In this document: piece after piece, positions 34,098 to 43,406 of the stretch
How the letters are laid out: each line of letters starts with the position of its first letter
How positions within the stretch are numbered: the stretch's first letter is position 1
Assembly (NCBI GenBank): GCA_016235425.1
Contig: JACRLC010000063.1
Location: forward strand, 1 to 59,206
Reading direction: 5' to 3'
Length of the DNA: 59,206 bases
Origin: Chloroflexota bacterium
Lineage (GTDB): Bacteria; Chloroflexota; Anaerolineae; Anaerolineales; Villigracilaceae
The notes under the pieces: model-generated
Databases searched by the model: none
Told to the model about the DNA's origin: nothing
The model's input: only the letters and a program-made list of their open reading frames with translations
Translations under genes and position numbers: made by a program

Positions 34098-34247
34098 TGC
34101 GCAGGGTGAGCAACTGAAATAATTTTGGATGGTAATTGACAGGAACCAAGGTTCTGTCATGATTTAGTGGATAAGAATCATAGGCCCAATTTAGAGTTAT
34201 AGGATATACAAGCAAACCCACTTAGACGCCCCGGGAGGGAGAAGGTA

Positions 34248-34955
34248 ATGAATAAAAAGGTGCTTGTCATTGACGATGATCCCGATCTCGGCAAGCTCGT
34301 TGAGGCCATCTTAAAACCAATTGACCTGATGGTCTTTCAGGCTTGTTCCGGCAGTGCCGGGTTAAAAAAAGCGTACGAGGTTCAACCCGATATTGTCATA
34401 CTCGACGTTATGATGCCCGGATTGAATGGCTTCGACGTATGCACGCGCCTCCGGGAAATGGCCGGTGTGCCTATTCTCATGCTTACCGCCCGGGGTAATC
34501 CATCCGATGTTTTGCATGGCTTCAATGTTGGAGCGGATGATTATATTAAGAAACCATTCAACAAGGATGAATTCACCGCACGCGTATGCGCCCTGTTGAG
34601 ACGTTCCAGCAACCACACTGGAAGCGAAACATCAAATATTACCAATTACACAGACAACCTTCTACACATCAACCTGGAATCACAGTCAGTGGAACTGGCA
34701 GGTAATATACTGGAATTATCCCCGACGGAATATAGCCTATTGGCATGCCTGGTGCGAAATATGGGAAAAATCGTGCCACACAGGCAGATCTTCCGTGAGG
34801 TTTGGGGAAGTACCTATGGAGATATATCCTCCACGCTAACGCTCTATATCTATTACCTGCGGAAGAAGCTTGAGGATTCCAAGCACGGCCATCAATACAT
34901 CCATACGCAGTGGGGACGCGGGTATTTGTTCCTGCCGCGGCAAACGGACCGATAA
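34248..34955 (+). CDS. OmpR/PhoB-family response regulator, orphan
   Basis: A 235-residue two-domain regulator. The receiver domain (1-115) has the acidic pair at D10-D11, the phosphorylation site D53 (VILDVMMPG), T80 (MLTARG) and K102 (IKKPF). The C-terminal winged helix (about 135-232) has ELSPTEYSLLACLVRN, GKIVPHRQIFREVWG and the recognition helix LYIYYLRKKLEDS. A GGGAGGGAGAAGG site precedes the ATG. No histidine kinase gene is adjacent. Its position at the head of the polysaccharide locus suggests that it regulates it. Confidence 0.93.
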   Translation: MNKKVLVIDDDPDLGKLVEAILKPIDLMVFQACSGSAGLKKAYEVQPDIVILDVMMPGLNGFDVCTRLREMAGVPILMLTARGNPSDVLHGFNVGADDYIKKPFNKDEFTARVCALLRRSSNHTGSETSNITNYTDNLLHINLESQSVELAGNILELSPTEYSLLACLVRNMGKIVPHRQIFREVWGSTYGDISSTLTLYIYYLRKKLEDSKHGHQYIHTQWGRGYLFLPRQTDR

Positions 34956-35283
34956 ACCAGATAAAAAATGGGGGAATTCAAAGGATTTTTAAATGAATCT
35001 CCAAGTCTCCCAAATAATACTTTTGGTAAAGTAATTGTAATTCCATATATCCACTGATTATTCCAATTCTCAATGGGTGTATCAGCCCTTTCTCAAGTCA
35101 ATAAAGTGCCAGCGGTCCTTGCATAGATATTCAGAGCAAACAAGAGGGTTTTTTTACAGGTATTTGTAGTTGGGCAGGCAATTTCCTCTATAGGTGTTTT
35201 TATCCCCAATTCCTTATCGTTACTGCCAATTTATGATTTCTACTGGTGATTGGTTGATTAAATTTCCCATCGCGAGGAGAAAT
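34956..35283 (+). other. gene-free AT-rich region
   Basis: No gene, terminator stem or clear promoter was recognised here. Its place just before the small HTH-like gene and the sugar transferase makes it a likely place for regulatory sites of the polysaccharide locus. Confidence 0.4.
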
Positions 35284-35508
35284 ATGTGCAGTAAAGTTCA
35301 AGAATTAGCCCGAAAAATAAGTATAACAGTCGATGATTTCGTGGGCGAAATGCGAAAACGAGGATGCAGTGAGCAAACCGCATTGAAAATCTGGCGCGGC
35401 GTTTATGAGGAGTTCACGGATTTCAATGACAACGATATCTATCTAAGCAATCTCCGTAAAGCGGCCGATGTATTGAAAGTTACCACCGGAACGCTTTTGC
35501 CAAGATAA
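35284..35508 (+). CDS. small HTH-like (XRE-type) protein
   Basis: A 74-residue helical protein: KVQELARKISITVDDFVGEM, RGCSEQTALKIWRGVYEEF, YLSNLRKAADVLKVTTGTLLPR. The last part is the typical end of XRE-type helix-turn-helix domains (a KAADVLKV helix followed by G-x-LL). It probably binds DNA. GAGGAG precedes the ATG at 35284, which is better than an earlier in-frame start. It lies just before the sugar transferase gene. Confidence 0.65.
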   Translation: MCSKVQELARKISITVDDFVGEMRKRGCSEQTALKIWRGVYEEFTDFNDNDIYLSNLRKAADVLKVTTGTLLPR

Positions 35509-35527
35509 AAAACACAACAATTCACAA

Positions 35528-36358
35528 TTGCCTTGTGACGAAGGCACTTCCATTTCCTTGATTAAACCGGATGCAGAAATTACGAAAGATCTAGCCAGTG
35601 GCGAGGGTATTACTTTGCAGAACGAAATTTTACTAGCACCGAATCAAAGAGAAACTGACGCCTCACATATGGTTCAAGGACGGAATGGCTATTACATTAC
35701 CAAACGCATTATTGATCTACTAATTGCCCTGTTTTTTTTAGCGATCTTATTCCCATTGATGGCAATCATCGCCATAGCAATACTCATTTATTCGCCAGGC
35801 CCGATATTTTATATTCAGGAACGAGTCGGTGCAAGGAGAGAACAACGGGGGAAGAACTCGTACTGGAAGATGGTGCATTTTCCTTGTTACAAATTTCGAA
35901 CAATGAAAATAAATTCGGATGCCTCGATACATCAAGCATATGTCAAGGCATTAATTGAGAATAATCAGGAACAGATGGCGGCACTACAAGGCAAGGAGAC
36001 GGAAATCCGTAAATTGGTGAATGATCCAAGGATCATCCGCCCGGGAAAATTATTGCGTAAATATAGTCTTGATGAATTACCTCAACTCTTGAATGTATTG
36101 CGTGGAGATATGAGCATGGTTGGCCCTCGACCTGCAATACCCTATGAAGTGGAAGTTTACAAGCCGTTTCACTTGAGACGCCTAGAGGCCCAACCCGGCA
36201 TCACCGGCTTACAGCAAGTCACCGCCCGTTGCATTGCGGATTTTGACCAGCAGGTGCAATTGGATATCCAGTACATTGAGCATCAGTCTCTTTGGCTTGA
36301 CACCAAAATCATGTTGAAGACCCCTTTGGCAATCCTTTTTGCAAAGGGAGCATATTGA
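35528..36358 (+). CDS. initiating sugar-phosphate transferase (PF02397 type, WcaJ/EpsL-like)
   Basis: A polyprenyl-phosphate sugar-1-phosphate transferase that starts the repeat unit on undecaprenyl phosphate. YYITKRIIDLLIALFFLAIL is the membrane or re-entrant helix, followed by SPGPIFYIQERVG, YKFRTMKINSD, RIIRPGKLLRKYSLDELPQLLNVLRGDMSMVGPRP and QPGITGLQQVTAR, all family signatures. The frame starts at TTG 35528 (276 residues), and an ATG at 35669 would also give the full domain; neither has a clear ribosome binding site. It is the first enzyme gene of the locus. Confidence 0.9.
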   Translation: MPCDEGTSISLIKPDAEITKDLASGEGITLQNEILLAPNQRETDASHMVQGRNGYYITKRIIDLLIALFFLAILFPLMAIIAIAILIYSPGPIFYIQERVGARREQRGKNSYWKMVHFPCYKFRTMKINSDASIHQAYVKALIENNQEQMAALQGKETEIRKLVNDPRIIRPGKLLRKYSLDELPQLLNVLRGDMSMVGPRPAIPYEVEVYKPFHLRRLEAQPGITGLQQVTARCIADFDQQVQLDIQYIEHQSLWLDTKIMLKTPLAILFAKGAY

Positions 36359-36376
36359 CAGCGGAGGAGAATTTGC

Positions 36377-37393
36377 ATGAATACGATCAGAATAGGGATC
36401 ATTGGATATGGCTATTGGGGACCGAACATCACGCGCAATTTTGTTGAACTTCCCGGATCGGAGGTTATCGCCATTGCCGATCTCAAAGAAGAACAACTGA
36501 AACGCGCCAAAGCAAAACATCCTCAGGTTGTTTTGGTCAAAGATTATCACGAGCTCTTTAAACTCGAACTAGATGCGGTTGTTGTAGCCACCCCCCCGGC
36601 CACCCATTACACCATCGCCAAAGACTGCCTGGAACAAGGTTTGCATGTCCTGGTCGAAAAGCCACTAACACTTGACAGTCAGCAGGCCAAGGGATTGATT
36701 GAACTCGCGGACTCAAAATGCTTGACCCTGATGGTGGGGCATACCTTTGAATACAACACAGCCGTACAAGCCCTGAAAGCATATATCGATAGCGGGGAAC
36801 TGGGAGAAATATATTACATTGATACCGCGCGGCTGAATCTGGGATTGTTCCAAAGAGACTCAAATGTGCTGTGGGATCTTGCACCCCACGATATTTCCAT
36901 TTTGCTTTACCTTCTTAACCAGACCCCGGTCTCAGTCAGTGCGCAGGGAGTTCCCTGTATTTTTAAGGGTATTTATGATCTCGCTTACTTGAATTTGATT
37001 TTCCCAAGCGGTATTCCAGCCTATGTGCATGTAAGCTGGCTGGATCCATGTAAAGTCCGCCGGGTTACCGTCGTTGGCAGTAAAAAAATGGCGGTCTACA
37101 ACGATGTGGAAACTGATGGGAAAATCAGAATCTATGACAAAGGCATTGAAGCGCCAGCATATACAAACGGTTTCGGAGAATTCCAATTCAACTATCACCA
37201 TGGGGATGTCACCATACCAAACATTCGATTCTCCGAGCCTTTGCGCGAGGAATGCCAGCATTTCATCAACAGCATCATAAATCATACCGAGCCCTGTAGC
37301 TGTGGAAACGACGGGTTGAGAGTCGTCAAAATATTGGAAGCCGCTCAACGGTCTATGATGAACGGTTCGACTCATGAGGTGATCCAATGGTGA
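36377..37393 (+). CDS. Gfo/Idh/MocA oxidoreductase, WbpB/WlbA-like sugar dehydrogenase
   Basis: A 338-residue NAD-dependent oxidoreductase. The dinucleotide motif IGIIGYGYWGPN starts at about residue 6, and E94-K95-P96 is the family's catalytic EKP. Together with the following acetyltransferase and aminotransferase it makes the trio that turns UDP-GlcNAcA into UDP-GlcNAc3NAcA in WbpBDE-type pathways, where this enzyme oxidises C3. GGAGGAG precedes the ATG. It overlaps the next gene by 7 bases. Confidence 0.88.
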   Translation: MNTIRIGIIGYGYWGPNITRNFVELPGSEVIAIADLKEEQLKRAKAKHPQVVLVKDYHELFKLELDAVVVATPPATHYTIAKDCLEQGLHVLVEKPLTLDSQQAKGLIELADSKCLTLMVGHTFEYNTAVQALKAYIDSGELGEIYYIDTARLNLGLFQRDSNVLWDLAPHDISILLYLLNQTPVSVSAQGVPCIFKGIYDLAYLNLIFPSGIPAYVHVSWLDPCKVRRVTVVGSKKMAVYNDVETDGKIRIYDKGIEAPAYTNGFGEFQFNYHHGDVTIPNIRFSEPLREECQHFINSIINHTEPCSCGNDGLRVVKILEAAQRSMMNGSTHEVIQW

Positions 37394-37893
37394 ACGCAGA
37401 ATTCGCCCGTATCGCCCCTGACGTGAAGTTGGGGAAGGATGTCAAAATTTTTGCCTTCGTCAACCTGTATGGCTGTGAGATTGGCGACGAAAGCAAGATT
37501 GGCACGTTCGTGGAAGTTCAAAGAGGTGCCAAAATTGGAAACCGGGTAAAGGTTTCAAGTCACTCGTTTATCTGCGATGGTGTCACTATTGAAGATGAAG
37601 TTTTCATCGGTCACGGGGTAATGTTCATCAACGATAAATACCCAAGATCGACCGCACAAGATGGTGCTCTCCAAACCGAGGCGGACTGGACGTGTATTCC
37701 AACTTTGATCCAACGCGGCGCCTCAATCGGAAGCAATGCCACCATCCTGTGTGGAGTAACCATTGGTGAAGGTGCAATTGTCGGTGCCGGCAGTGTTGTC
37801 ACGCAGGATGTTCCGCCCTGGACAATTGTGGCTGGCAATCCGGCAAAGACTCTGCGCACAGTGGAACCAGTGCAAGAATCCGAAACCAAATAA
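37387..37893 (+). CDS. hexapeptide-repeat N-acetyltransferase, WbpD/WlbB-like
   Basis: A 168-residue left-handed beta-helix acetyltransferase that acetylates an amino sugar nucleotide. Hexapeptide turns run from IAPDVKLGKDV to IGEGAIVGAGSVVTQDVPPWTIVAGNPAKTLR. The FINDKYPR segment in the middle matches the sugar N-acetyltransferase subgroup. The gene overlaps the upstream dehydrogenase by 7 bases and has GAGGTG upstream, so translation is coupled. Confidence 0.9.
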   Translation: MVNAEFARIAPDVKLGKDVKIFAFVNLYGCEIGDESKIGTFVEVQRGAKIGNRVKVSSHSFICDGVTIEDEVFIGHGVMFINDKYPRSTAQDGALQTEADWTCIPTLIQRGASIGSNATILCGVTIGEGAIVGAGSVVTQDVPPWTIVAGNPAKTLRTVEPVQESETK

Positions 37894-37912
37894 GTATCAT
37901 TAGGAGGTTGTC

Positions 37913-39037
37913 ATGAATGTCCCATTGGTTGATTTGAAGGCCCAATACGCACCGCTTAAAGATGAAATTCTCAGCGGCATTTCCAAAGTTTTTGACAGCA
38001 TGCAGTTGTTCCTTGGAGAAAATGTCCAGGGACTTGAAAAAGAATTTGCCCAATTCTGTGGTGCCCCGTGCGGCATCGGTGTGAGCGATGGCACAAACGC
38101 GTTGCACATCATCCTGCGCGCCCTTGATATTGGGCCTGGTGATGAGGTAATTACTGTCTCGCACTCCTTCATGGCCACCACTGAAGCAATTCTTCTGACC
38201 GGAGCACAGCCGGTGTTCGTAGACATTAATCCGGATACCTACCTGATGGATGTTTCCCAGATTGAAGCAAAAATCACACCACGCACCAAGGCTATCTTGC
38301 CCGTACATTTGTATGGCCAGGCAGTGGATATGGACCCTCTGCTGGAAATAGCATCACGGCATGGATTGCGAGTGGTTGAGGATTGTGCCCAGGCTCATGG
38401 CGCTGAATACAAAGGGCACAAAGTGGGTTCTCTAGGAGATGCGGCAGGCTTTAGCTTCTACTTCTCGAAAAATCTGGGCGCGTATGGCGAAGGCGGTTTC
38501 ATTACGGCAAAGGATCCTGAACTTGCGACAAAAATCCGTAAGATCCGCGATCATGGCTCAGGGGTTAGATATCACCATGACATCGTTGGCTTGAACGGAC
38601 GGTTGGATGAAATTCAGGCTGTGGTGCTGCGCGCAAAACTGCCGCATCTTGCCTCCTGGAATGAGAAACGCCGTGAACATGCCGTAATGTACAACTCCTT
38701 GTTGGAGGGTTTGCCGCTAACAATACCTGTTGAGCTGACCGATAACCATCATGTATATCACCTATATGTCATCCGGGTTTCAAATCGGGATCAGCTTCAA
38801 GCTTACTTAAAAGAGCAAGGTGTTTTTACCGGGATACACTATCCGGTGCCAATTCACCTGCAGCAATCTGTGGCTACACTCGGCTATAAAAATGGGGACT
38901 TGCCGGTCACTGAACGCGTAGCGAACGAAATTTTGTCACTACCAATGTATGCAGAATTAACCGATGGGCAAATCGGCTTTGTTGTTGAGACCATCAAGAA
39001 GTTTATAGCCCAAAAAGAGACTTTGATTCCTGCATAG
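37913..39037 (+). CDS. DegT/DnrJ/EryC1/StrS sugar aminotransferase, WbpE/WlbC-like
   Basis: A 374-residue PLP enzyme, with the PLP lysine K186 in [28 protein letters not shown] for phosphate binding, and [15 protein letters not shown]. It adds the amino group at C3 of the 3-keto sugar in the WbpBDE type of pathway. TAGGAGG lies just before the ATG. The trio (dehydrogenase, acetyltransferase, aminotransferase) is compact and in one direction. A second, distant family member is at 7655. Confidence 0.92.
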   Translation: MNVPLVDLKAQYAPLKDEILSGISKVFDSMQLFLGENVQGLEKEFAQFCGAPCGIGVSDGTNALHIILRALDIGPGDEVITVSHSFMATTEAILLTGAQPVFVDINPDTYLMDVSQIEAKITPRTKAILPVHLYGQAVDMDPLLEIASRHGLRVVEDCAQAHGAEYKGHKVGSLGDAAGFSFYFSKNLGAYGEGGFITAKDPELATKIRKIRDHGSGVRYHHDIVGLNGRLDEIQAVVLRAKLPHLASWNEKRREHAVMYNSLLEGLPLTIPVELTDNHHVYHLYVIRVSNRDQLQAYLKEQGVFTGIHYPVPIHLQQSVATLGYKNGDLPVTERVANEILSLPMYAELTDGQIGFVVETIKKFIAQKETLIPA

Positions 39038-39053
39038 GAAAGAATAAGCCAAC

Positions 39054-40394
39054 GTGGAGCTATTAACTTATTTACACGTACTACAGCATAGAAAGCGGGT
39101 GATTTTGATCGTGGCCTTGGTTACAGTTGTTGTAGCCGTAATTGGGCGTTTACAAATGCCTGTCAAATACGAATCCACTGCGATACTGCGCGTTGTACCA
39201 TATTCCACCAATAACCCATCCTCTACTCAACTGGCTTATGCCGACCGGATTATGAAGACATACGTAGAAATCGGATCAGGATCAGTCGTAATGTCGAATC
39301 TGCGTGAGGAACTGGGGCTGACTCCTGATCAGCCAGCATCAGTAAACATTGAGATTATTTCCGGCACCGAGTTGTTACGGATAAGCGTGGCGGATAACGA
39401 TCCCGCTCTGGCGACTGATGTTGCAAATACTCTCGTGAGTTATTTGATTAATGATAACGCCATCCGCGATGTTCGCATTACTCTAATGGAACCAGCCAAT
39501 ACTCCTGAGCCACCATCTACACTAAGTATTATCCTTTTCTATGCACTTGCCGTATTGGTTGGACTGCTGGGTGGCATTGGGATGGTTTTTCTGCTTGAGA
39601 ATATCGACCCCCGCTTGTACGATGAAAAGCAAGTGGAGAATATATCCGGTCTGCCGGTCCTCGGCAATATTCCTTCAATTTCTGGTTGGCGAGCGGAGAA
39701 ATTAGTCGTCAGGCGCTTCCCATATAACCATGCATTCCAACGTTTGGGTATTAACTTACAGGCCATAGCACAGGAGAAAAAGTTGCATGCCATCATGGTT
39801 ACCAGCCCTGAGCCGAGCGAAGGGAAGTCTTCAGTGGCAGCCAATCTGGCCTACAGCTTGGCCAAGTCTGGCTGTAAAACCATCCTGGTAGATGCGGACC
39901 TGCATCGGCCTACGACACACCGCTACTTCGGTCTCCCAAACGAACAAGGTTTAAGCAATACCCTATTCTCAAATGTCCCGCTGGAGAATATCGTTCGTGA
40001 GACAGACTTATCAGGGTTGTCAATAATCACCAATGGAACCATGCCAGACCATCTGGAAGAGTTGCTGCTGGATGGCGGACAGATGAAAAAAACTTTGGGC
40101 CAGCTTACCCGCCAATATGACTATGTGATCCTTGATACGCCCGCTTTCCTTGGCCTGGTTGACAGCATGATACTTTCCTCCTTGGTGGATGGCGTACTGC
40201 TCGTCGCTCGGTTGGGAATAACCCGGCAGGCTTCGTTGACGACTACGTGTCAACAGCTTGAAAAAATGCATGCTGCCATTCTCGGTTTGGTCATTAACCA
40301 GACTACGGAAATCCTACCCACCAGTCTTTATCATTACAGTAAACGGAAGCTCATACCATTTGCAGCAACAAAAGATCAATTACCACTTAAATAA
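39054..40394 (+). CDS. polysaccharide chain-length protein fused to BY-type tyrosine kinase
   Basis: A 446-residue membrane protein controlling polysaccharide assembly. Residues 1-180 are Wzz-like: helix at about 15-32, extracellular part, Pro-rich TPEPPS before helix 2 (about 157-180). The kinase domain has Walker A SPEPSEGKSS (251-260), Walker A' ILVDADLHRP (277-286) and Walker B YVILDTPAF. The C-terminus has only a few tyrosines (SLYHYSK), fewer than in classic BY-kinases, so the phosphorylated cluster may be reduced. The start is a GTG. Confidence 0.92.
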   Translation: MELLTYLHVLQHRKRVILIVALVTVVVAVIGRLQMPVKYESTAILRVVPYSTNNPSSTQLAYADRIMKTYVEIGSGSVVMSNLREELGLTPDQPASVNIEIISGTELLRISVADNDPALATDVANTLVSYLINDNAIRDVRITLMEPANTPEPPSTLSIILFYALAVLVGLLGGIGMVFLLENIDPRLYDEKQVENISGLPVLGNIPSISGWRAEKLVVRRFPYNHAFQRLGINLQAIAQEKKLHAIMVTSPEPSEGKSSVAANLAYSLAKSGCKTILVDADLHRPTTHRYFGLPNEQGLSNTLFSNVPLENIVRETDLSGLSIITNGTMPDHLEELLLDGGQMKKTLGQLTRQYDYVILDTPAFLGLVDSMILSSLVDGVLLVARLGITRQASLTTTCQQLEKMHAAILGLVINQTTEILPTSLYHYSKRKLIPFAATKDQLPLK

Positions 40395-40467
40395 TTTCAT
40401 CAAGCAAGCAACATCACTGAATTATATAGAACTCCCGAACAGTTCTTGATTTGAACAAAGATTCACT

Positions 40468-41877
40468 ATGCAGTCAACACAAAGAATTATTGGAGCCATG
40501 TTAACAAAACAATTTACTATTCCAGTTATTAATAAACACCAAAAGCAACTCATTCTTATGTGGTTATCTGGATTGGGGCTTGGAACGCTTTTGTTGATCT
40601 CACCATGGCTGGGGTTGGCGGGAGCGATTGGCGAATTATTCGTTATCCTGGCACTTTCCAGACCTGTTTATTTGTGTTACGTAGTGATTCTAACCACTGT
40701 GCTTGCGTCTGGTATGATCCGCGGGGCAATAATTCCATACTTGATTCCCAATGAGGCTGTACTTGTCCTGGTAACTGCATTGGCCTTCCCGGCAATCCTT
40801 ACTGTTAGTAGACGCCGGCAAGCATCCAGTTCAGGATTGATAATAACAGGATTAGTTATTCTATCCGCAGGGACATCAGTCTTTCCTCTGTTAATCTATT
40901 TGGTCAGGGGGGTTAACCTGTCCGTTAACGAGATATTTTCCTTGATCGCTCCTCTTCAATATTTATTGATCTATTTGATTTTTCGTTACCTGCCCAGGCA
41001 TGAAGGGGAAGCACGCGCTATTTTACGCTTGATGATGGTCTGTGCGGCAGTGGTAGGGTTGGTTGGGCTACTTCAAACTATGCGGGTGGAATTTATATTG
41101 AATTTACTTGGCACCTGGTATAGATCCAGTCATGAAGAAGCTGCGCTGGAAGCTGGTCGGGTTTCTTCATTATTGGGTGCATGGAATAGCCTGGGCACAT
41201 TCCTCATGCTCAATCTGCTTGTTCTTCGCGCCATAAGTATTGTCAAGCCTGCATTGATGAGCCAAAAAACTCTTTTCCTTGTTATGGTCTTTTGCACTGG
41301 TTGCCTCATTGCAAGCGGTTCTTATGCGGGCTTGATAGGTTTGGCGTTAGGTCTGCTGCTATTTGAAACTTTCGATAGCAGGGGCAGAATGACAATAATA
41401 ATCCTTCTAGTTAGTATTGTCATTCTAGCAATTCCTTTGCGCGATAATATATTGATACGATTTGCATTCCAATTTCGTTATGGAGGCTTTATTCCGCAAA
41501 CACTCGACTATCGGTTTATGGTTTGGGAGGATGTGTTCTGGCCAATTATACAGAAGACCTGGTTGTGGGGCTTTCGCCCGGATCTACCAGCAACACTCGC
41601 ATGGCAATCTCCCGAAAGTCAATACCTTGGACTACTGCTCAGGTCGGGAATTTTCTCTTTATTGGCACACATATCATGGGTGGGGGTGACCCTAGTGTGG
41701 CTATATCGCAATATTCATACAAGTAATGATCTATGTCGTTCCCTGTCTGTCAGTGCTTTCATACTTTTTATTGTACTTTCAATTATGGGCTTGACAAACC
41801 CGGTCTTTACTTTTTCAGGCGTGATTGAATACTTATGGATCTTGCTCGGGCTCATCGGAGTAATCAGAGAAAGCTAA
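40468..41877 (+). CDS. O-antigen polymerase/ligase-like membrane protein (Wzy-type)
   Basis: A 469-residue protein with ten or more membrane helices and one large external loop (about 320-380, FRYGGFIPQTLDYRFMVWEDVFWP). This is the layout of Wzy polymerases and WaaL ligases. Little primary sequence is conserved in these families, so the call rests on topology and on the neighbours (chain-length protein before, flippase after). The stop overlaps the ATG of a 37-codon ORF. Confidence 0.75.
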   Translation: MQSTQRIIGAMLTKQFTIPVINKHQKQLILMWLSGLGLGTLLLISPWLGLAGAIGELFVILALSRPVYLCYVVILTTVLASGMIRGAIIPYLIPNEAVLVLVTALAFPAILTVSRRRQASSSGLIITGLVILSAGTSVFPLLIYLVRGVNLSVNEIFSLIAPLQYLLIYLIFRYLPRHEGEARAILRLMMVCAAVVGLVGLLQTMRVEFILNLLGTWYRSSHEEAALEAGRVSSLLGAWNSLGTFLMLNLLVLRAISIVKPALMSQKTLFLVMVFCTGCLIASGSYAGLIGLALGLLLFETFDSRGRMTIIILLVSIVILAIPLRDNILIRFAFQFRYGGFIPQTLDYRFMVWEDVFWPIIQKTWLWGFRPDLPATLAWQSPESQYLGLLLRSGIFSLLAHISWVGVTLVWLYRNIHTSNDLCRSLSVSAFILFIVLSIMGLTNPVFTFSGVIEYLWILLGLIGVIRES

Positions 41878-41990
41878 TGAATCCTATGCTGAACAATCGT
41901 ATTTCTGTTATTGCTTGGGTCACAGATAAATATAAGGTGCGGAAGGCTAATTTCAGGTTATTACGCCAGATGATTGGAACAGTGCTGTGA
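41877..41990 (+). CDS. 37-residue ORF coupled to both neighbours
   Basis: The ATG overlaps the polymerase stop (TAATG at 41875-41879), and the TGA overlaps the GTG start of the flippase gene (GTGA at 41987-41990). The product MNPMLNNRISVIAWVTDKYK... is basic and not recognised. It could be a translated coupling leader or a small protein. With no homologue known it is tentative. Confidence 0.35.
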   Translation: MNPMLNNRISVIAWVTDKYKVRKANFRLLRQMIGTVL

Positions 41991-43258
41991 GTGCCGATAC
42001 TGTCGAACGTATGAAAAGGTCGATATCCCGATTGGACTGGTCCTTGCTAAAAGGATCAGCCGTAATTACAGTCGGCATGATCTTAGCAAGGGGTGTTGGA
42101 TTTATTGTGTCATTTCTACAAGCGCGTTTCTTTGATCCCATGAATTTTGGCGTTATCCAGTACGCCGTTTCACTGGCAGGCCTATTGGCCATCGGCATGC
42201 AGCCGCTAGGACAACATGTGATTGCGCGTTATGTAGGCATGGGCAGGGACAAGCCCGAAGAACTACAGAAAACTCTGTCAAATATATGGTTTATGTTGAT
42301 AGTAGTATTTTGCGTCTCAATTTTTCTAGGCGTGCCCATTTTACTGGTCACAGGAAAATTCAATTCCGGCATTCTGGTAATTTTCTTTGGCACAAGCATT
42401 TATTATGCATATTGGGGACTAGCACGTGGTTATCTGGCCTCGAGTAGGTTAGTCATAGTGGACGTTGGCAACAATCTTATACAGGTGTTATTGATCATCT
42501 GGTTGATCGGGATACTTGGCATGAAATCCACCTTATTGGCAATGTTTATCCAGGGACTATCCTGCTTTGTCCCCCTGATATTCCTGCAATCTTTTTGGCC
42601 ACTTCCGATAATCTTCAGAAGAGAACTGATTAGCAAGGCTATTACCAAGAACATATTTAAGTTTTCAATGCCTGTCTGGCTTTCCCATGCCAGTTATATG
42701 CTTTATACGAATGTCGCGATCCTCTTTCTGGAGCACTATATGGGCAATACGACAGTGGGCATATTCTCACTTGCTGGCACCTTGAGCATCTTGTTTTCTT
42801 TTTTCCCGACCGGACTTTCTACTTACCTAATGCCAAAGATTGCCGGGGCCTCAGGCTTGCGTCATCGGGAGTTGCTTGTAAATGCATTGGGGATGGCGAT
42901 GCTGATAAACATTTCTCTTCTTGTAGTGTATTTTTTTACTGCGCCATGGCTTGTAGAAAAGTTATTTGGTCTTGAATACCTGGCAGTCCCAGGATTATTC
43001 ATCCTAATGGCAATCGTGATGACCATGAATGGGACGTACGGGATCATCACCTCTGTATTTGTAGGAAGCGGCCGTGCCCATGAGGAAACAAAAAGTCGCC
43101 TAATGATTGTTTTGGTGACTGTCATAGGTTGTTGGCTGTTGATACCCAAGTACGGCATCTTAGGGGCCGCTTGGGCGATGCTGATCGGAATTGTTAGCGG
43201 CTTCGGCGTGTATGGCTTAATTTATTTGTGGGATTACTTCCACCGAACTCGCCATTAG
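41987..43258 (+). CDS. oligosaccharide flippase (Wzx/MATE-like)
   Basis: A 423-residue protein with about twelve membrane helices that flips undecaprenyl-linked repeat units across the membrane. GSAVITVGMILARGVGFIVSFLQARFFDPMNFGVIQYAVSLAG at the start is typical of the polysaccharide biosynthesis transporter family, and a second half repeats the pattern. The GTG at 41987 overlaps the preceding ORF's stop. An ATG seven codons later is also possible. Confidence 0.9.
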   Translation: MSADTVERMKRSISRLDWSLLKGSAVITVGMILARGVGFIVSFLQARFFDPMNFGVIQYAVSLAGLLAIGMQPLGQHVIARYVGMGRDKPEELQKTLSNIWFMLIVVFCVSIFLGVPILLVTGKFNSGILVIFFGTSIYYAYWGLARGYLASSRLVIVDVGNNLIQVLLIIWLIGILGMKSTLLAMFIQGLSCFVPLIFLQSFWPLPIIFRRELISKAITKNIFKFSMPVWLSHASYMLYTNVAILFLEHYMGNTTVGIFSLAGTLSILFSFFPTGLSTYLMPKIAGASGLRHRELLVNALGMAMLINISLLVVYFFTAPWLVEKLFGLEYLAVPGLFILMAIVMTMNGTYGIITSVFVGSGRAHEETKSRLMIVLVTVIGCWLLIPKYGILGAAWAMLIGIVSGFGVYGLIYLWDYFHRTRH

Positions 43259-43406
43259 CCCAAAAAATTAGTGAATGATGTTGTTCACTCAATATTCCAG
43301 CGATGTTTAATAAGACTTCTTCCAATCAACCCTCCCTATTTTACGGGAACTGCACAAGTAATACTTTGTCTGACGAAGAAGACTATCACACATAAAGGAT
43401 AAACGC

